Source: Sphingobacterium sp. CZ-2
GTDB lineage: Bacteria > Bacteroidota > Bacteroidia > Sphingobacteriales > Sphingobacteriaceae
Assembly: GCF_004526235.1 (NCBI RefSeq)
Contig: NZ_CP038159.1
Span: 3,782,001-3,846,000 of the forward strand
DNA: 64,000 nt
Reading direction: 5' to 3'
Positions 61,113 through 64,000 of the stretch are shown one piece after another. A model generated the notes under the pieces. The model saw only the letters and a list, made by a program, of their open reading frames with translations, was not told the DNA's origin and made no database searches. Within the stretch, counting starts at the first letter, position 1; the number at the start of each line of letters is the position of its first letter. The translations under genes and the position numbers were made by a program.

Positions 61113-61120
61113 TAGCTTTG
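61113..61120 (+). promoter_or_regulatory. -7 box for the IPT-NHL gene
   Basis: TAGCTTTG is a perfect TAnnTTTG match. No -33 TTG at the proper spacing. It would give a leader of about 140 bases, including the hairpin at 61141-61163. Confidence 0.35.
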
Positions 61121-61140
61121 CGAAGTATTTTAAGAAACTA

Positions 61141-61163
61141 AAAACGGCTTTCTGACCCGTTTT
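61141..61163 (+). other. Leader hairpin upstream of the IPT-NHL gene
   Basis: AAAACGG (61141-61147) and CCGTTTT (61157-61163) form a perfect 7-bp stem with a 9-base loop, about 105 bp before the start codon. Confidence 0.4.
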
Positions 61164-61267
61164 CGATGTTAACATACCTTACATTGTGTTTCTTTTTTTA
61201 CAGAAATATGAATAACATAAACTATAAGCGAAATGAATTGTTTACTTACTTATTAACTGACCAAATT

Positions 61268-62605
61268 ATGAAACTTCTACCTGTATTAACAGTCTCCCTG
61301 TGCTCCTTATTGCTTTTCACAGGCTGTAAAGACGAGGAGACACTCAAAAAGAGTGATCATGATCCCAGCAAACCAATCTTGCTAAAATCATTCTTCCCTT
61401 TAGAAGGGGGGGCAAGGACCAAGATTCTCTTAGATGGGGAAAACTTCGGTTCTGATCCATCAAAAATCAAAGTTTATTTCAATAATGCCTTGGCATCGGT
61501 AGTTTCCAGTAGCGGCGAACGAATCTATGCTATTGTTCCGCGTTTACCTGGAGAGGACCCGAAAATATCTGTGGTCATTGGCCAAGATTCCATGGTGTAT
61601 GAGAACAGTTTTGTCTACCATACGCAAGCCCAAGTCAGTACAGTAACGGGAAATGGAAAGAAAAACTTCAAACCAGGAGTGCTTTCTGAGGCAGAAGTTT
61701 ATGGAAAGTACCTGGAACTGGATGCTGAAGGGAACATTTTCATGTCCTGGCGTGATGGTGGTTCACCAGCAACATTCGGTGTGGCACGTATCAATGAAAA
61801 GGAGAACATCGTAACGCCATTGATCGAAGCAGAATCGTCTACCCGGATCCTTTATGCAAATGGATTGACAGTAGACCGTGCGACAGGTATGCTTACAGCT
61901 GCCCATGAGTCCACTAAAGAGGTAATCTTTACTTTCGATCCGCGGGAGGCTTGGTACCCTCGACAACGTAACGTGAAATATTCAACTGCAGATCTTAACT
62001 CCATTGTGGATGCAGATCGTTATAAGAACTTCGTGACCTTCTGCCCTTATGATGGTCACTTATACACCCGGTACCGCGATGGGAAGATCGCAAAAATCAA
62101 TCCGGAAACAATGGAAGCAAAAATCGTTCATCAAGGTCCATATGGATCTCAGTATGGACAGGCGATCAACCCTAAAAAACCATGGTTATTATACATCACT
62201 TTACACTCCAATGCCTCTCCAACGGAATTTAGACAGGGGATATCGGTATTAGACCTACGCGACCCGAATGGTTCAGGAGGTTTTAAAAGAATGAATGCGC
62301 CTGGAGGAAGCGGTTTCCGTGATGGCCCAATTGCTGATGCCCTATTCAATTTTCCAAAGGACATCAAATTTGATAACGATGGGAACATGTTTGTTGCCGA
62401 TTATGGAAACCATTGTATTCGTATGGTATCTGCGGACAACATCGTAACTACAGTTGCCGGGCAACCTGGAACTGCTGGCTACAAAGATGGTGGACCCGTA
62501 GAATCCATGTTCAATCAACCTTGGGGCGTTGCAGTAAACGAACAGGGCGATATTTATATCGCAGACTGGAGTAATGCGCGCATCCGAAAACTGGTGATCG
62601 AATAA
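61268..62605 (+). CDS. IPT/TIG and NHL-repeat lipoprotein
   Basis: 445 residues from the ATG at 61268, where a lipoprotein signal (MKLLPVLTVSLCSLLLFTGC) begins. An IPT/TIG domain (about 35-125: KSFFPLEGGARTKILLDG, AIVPRLPG) is followed by an NHL beta-propeller with blades such as FPKDIKFDNDGNMFVADYGN and PWGVAVNEQGDIYIADWSN. Such surface lipoproteins bind glycans and usually follow SusC/SusD genes; here it precedes a SusC-like gene by 47 bp on the same strand. Confidence 0.88.
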   Translation: MKLLPVLTVSLCSLLLFTGCKDEETLKKSDHDPSKPILLKSFFPLEGGARTKILLDGENFGSDPSKIKVYFNNALASVVSSSGERIYAIVPRLPGEDPKISVVIGQDSMVYENSFVYHTQAQVSTVTGNGKKNFKPGVLSEAEVYGKYLELDAEGNIFMSWRDGGSPATFGVARINEKENIVTPLIEAESSTRILYANGLTVDRATGMLTAAHESTKEVIFTFDPREAWYPRQRNVKYSTADLNSIVDADRYKNFVTFCPYDGHLYTRYRDGKIAKINPETMEAKIVHQGPYGSQYGQAINPKKPWLLYITLHSNASPTEFRQGISVLDLRDPNGSGGFKRMNAPGGSGFRDGPIADALFNFPKDIKFDNDGNMFVADYGNHCIRMVSADNIVTTVAGQPGTAGYKDGGPVESMFNQPWGVAVNEQGDIYIADWSNARIRKLVIE

Positions 62606-62652
62606 TTAGGCAAATCAACCTTTCCAACAAATTTATACTAGCTTAAATTAAA

Positions 62653-64000
62653 ATGAAGATATTTCAAACGATCTGTTTGCTGTTTCTATGCCTTACTTTT
62701 CCTTCGGCATACGCACAGGAAACAAAAGAATTGACCATTGCCGGAACAGTGGTTAATGAACAGGGCAACCCCATGCCAAGTGTAACAATTTTTATCAAAG
62801 ACCGCCCATCTGCAGGTACATCTACCGATGCTGATGGTAAGTTCAACATCCAAGCGATATATGGGGATAAGATTGTATTCAGTCATACGGGATATGAGAA
62901 TGTAGAACATGTTGCTGTGGAATCTACGACAGCCCTACGCATTCAAATCGCTGAGAAAAGTGCCGACATCGATGAAGTCATAGTGGTTGGACTTGGAAAT
63001 ACCCAGCGTAAGATTAGCTCTGTAGGAGCTATCACCACCGTTGATGTGAAATCGCTACAGACACCGGCACCTTCCATGGCCAATCTATTGGGTGGTCGTG
63101 CTGCTGGGGTTATCTCTTTGCAGTCAAGCGGTGAACCGGGGAAAAACATTTCCGAATTCTGGGTTCGTGGTATCGGTACATTCGGTGCTAATAGTAGCGC
63201 CCTGGTATTGATCGACGGTCTAGAAGGTGACCTGAACACCATTGACCCTGCCGATGTGGAAAGCTTTTCCATCCTAAAAGATGCTTCAGCCACTGCAGTT
63301 TACGGGGTAAGGGGTGCAAATGGTGTGGTATTGGTAACCACGAAAAGGGGGTTGGTAGACCGGATCCAGATCACGGCCAGAGCCAACTCTACCTTATCGG
63401 TCCTGAATAAATTACCTAACTACTTAGGTGCTTATGAATATGCGCAATTAGCGAATGAAGCAACTGCCGTTCGCGGACAAAGCCCATTGTACGATCAAAC
63501 AGAAATGGGGATCATCCGGGATGGATTAGACCCAGATATGTATCCGGATGTGAATTGGCAAAATGAAATCCTGAACAAAAACTATTGGAGGCAGAGTTAT
63601 TATGTTTCCGGTAGAGGTGGTTCAGAGGTAGCTCGCTACTTCTTAAGTTTGGGAGGTAAGAGTGAAACTGCTGCTTATAAGGTAGACAAGAATAGTGTAT
63701 ATAGTTCGAATGTGGGATTTGACACGTATAACTACCGCATCAACCTGGATCTGAACCTGACCAAGACCACGAAAGTCTTCTTGGGATCCGATGGTTTCCT
63801 TTCTAAATTAGACCAACCTGGTGTGGCCAATACGGAATACATCTGGAGAACACAATCCAGATTGACGCCATTGTCCATTCCTACACAATATTCGAACGGC
63901 ATGCTTCCGGGAATCGGAGGCGACGACCGTTCATCGCCGTATGTGATGATCAACCGCACGGGTAGAGCATCCGATCAAGCCTTTAAAGGAAAGGTTACAT
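62653..64000 (+). CDS. SusC-like TonB-dependent receptor (partial, runs off the window)
   Basis: At least 449 residues with no stop before the right edge. Signal peptide MKIFQTICLLFLCLTFPSAYAQ, a CarboxypepD_reg domain (AGTVVNEQGNPMPSVTIFIK), a TonB-box region (DIDEVIVVGLGNTQRK), then the plug with VRGIGTFGANSSALVLIDG, DVESFSILKDASATAVYGVRG (in part) and VLVTTKRG. No STN domain is present, so it should be regulated differently from the SusC-like protein at 55609-58953. A SusD-like partner is expected beyond the window. Confidence 0.9.
   Translation, partial: MKIFQTICLLFLCLTFPSAYAQETKELTIAGTVVNEQGNPMPSVTIFIKDRPSAGTSTDADGKFNIQAIYGDKIVFSHTGYENVEHVAVESTTALRIQIAEKSADIDEVIVVGLGNTQRKISSVGAITTVDVKSLQTPAPSMANLLGGRAAGVISLQSSGEPGKNISEFWVRGIGTFGANSSALVLIDGLEGDLNTIDPADVESFSILKDASATAVYGVRGANGVVLVTTKRGLVDRIQITARANSTLSVLNKLPNYLGAYEYAQLANEATAVRGQSPLYDQTEMGIIRDGLDPDMYPDVNWQNEILNKNYWRQSYYVSGRGGSEVARYFLSLGGKSETAAYKVDKNSVYSSNVGFDTYNYRINLDLNLTKTTKVFLGSDGFLSKLDQPGVANTEYIWRTQSRLTPLSIPTQYSNGMLPGIGGDDRSSPYVMINRTGRASDQAFKGKVT

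Larger units (their letters stand above)
60828..61267. other. 440-bp divergent intergenic region
   Basis: Very AT-rich (about 60950-61090). Holds a -7 box and a leader hairpin for the rightward IPT-NHL gene. No convincing promoter for the leftward sigma-factor gene and no credible short gene was found; the frame open from 61166 encodes an unlikely 34-residue extension before the lipoprotein start. Confidence 0.6.

Noticed and set aside
61166-61267. 34-residue extension of the IPT-NHL protein, or a short leader peptide
   Set aside because: No ribosome-binding signal or conservation evidence; the lipoprotein signal starts at 61268.

Overview
The window looks like chromosome of a Bacteroidota member, most likely a Sphingobacterium-like species of the Sphingobacteriaceae. 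Evidence: SusC/SusD pairs, ECF sigma/FecR cassettes, an OmpA protein with a thrombospondin type-3 linker, a fused NagB/PIG-L protein, poor Shine-Dalgarno sequences and many -7 boxes of the Bacteroidota type TAnnTTTG. No rRNA, tRNA, CRISPR array, phage or insertion sequence was found.

Layout. 1-1.9 kb: tail of a sensor kinase, then a DUF47/PiT phosphate pair behind a Pho-box-like promoter. 2.1-3.6 kb: OmpA-type protein with a strong terminator. 3.7-7.7 kb: TPR protein, aroE, a metallo-beta-lactamase-fold hydrolase and a LolC-type permease in one tight operon. 7.8-18.1 kb: housekeeping and nutrient genes (a NifU-type Fe-S protein, a siderophore receptor, nagB/PIG-L, a TlpA-like protein, a beta-propeller protein, uxaC, a LOG protein). 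18.1-22.9 kb: a PadR-PspC stress module plus an outer-membrane beta-barrel protein. 23.1-29.8 kb: VanZ-like protein, a decayed comF, rlmN, a DUF4349 lipoprotein, a luciferase-like oxidoreductase, miaE and a glycosyltransferase. 30-36.4 kb: several genes of unknown role, including a four-gene overlapping DoxX/DUF2071/methyltransferase/membrane-protein operon and a TPR membrane regulator with a HTH.

36.5-53.3 kb is the centrepiece, an anaerobic-respiration region almost entirely on the minus strand. A 12-gene run (51196 down to 39561) encodes cytochrome c, clade II NosZ, a NosB-like protein, NosL, NosD, NosF, NosY, a DUF1858-DUF2249 protein, a heme-copper-oxidase-like protein, a DUF59 Fe-S factor, a Met/His-rich lipoprotein and a TonB receptor with the OprC-type copper motif. 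Behind it lies a class III ribonucleotide reductase whose glycyl-radical domain is a separate 63-residue gene, plus nrdG. A divergent Crp/Fnr regulator sits next to the nos promoter. The nos and nrdD promoters share a 22-bp operator (TTTTATG-N8-CATAA) at nearly the same distance from their -7 boxes. I infer one regulon joining nitrous oxide respiration, copper supply and oxygen-free dNTP synthesis.

53.3-64 kb: a coiled-coil secreted protein, a SusC/SusD pair governed by an ECF sigma/FecR couple, an IPT-NHL lipoprotein and the start of a second SusC-like receptor that runs off the window. Start codons were revised wherever a TTG or GTG extension was less credible than a nearby ATG with a signal peptide or family-typical N-terminus.
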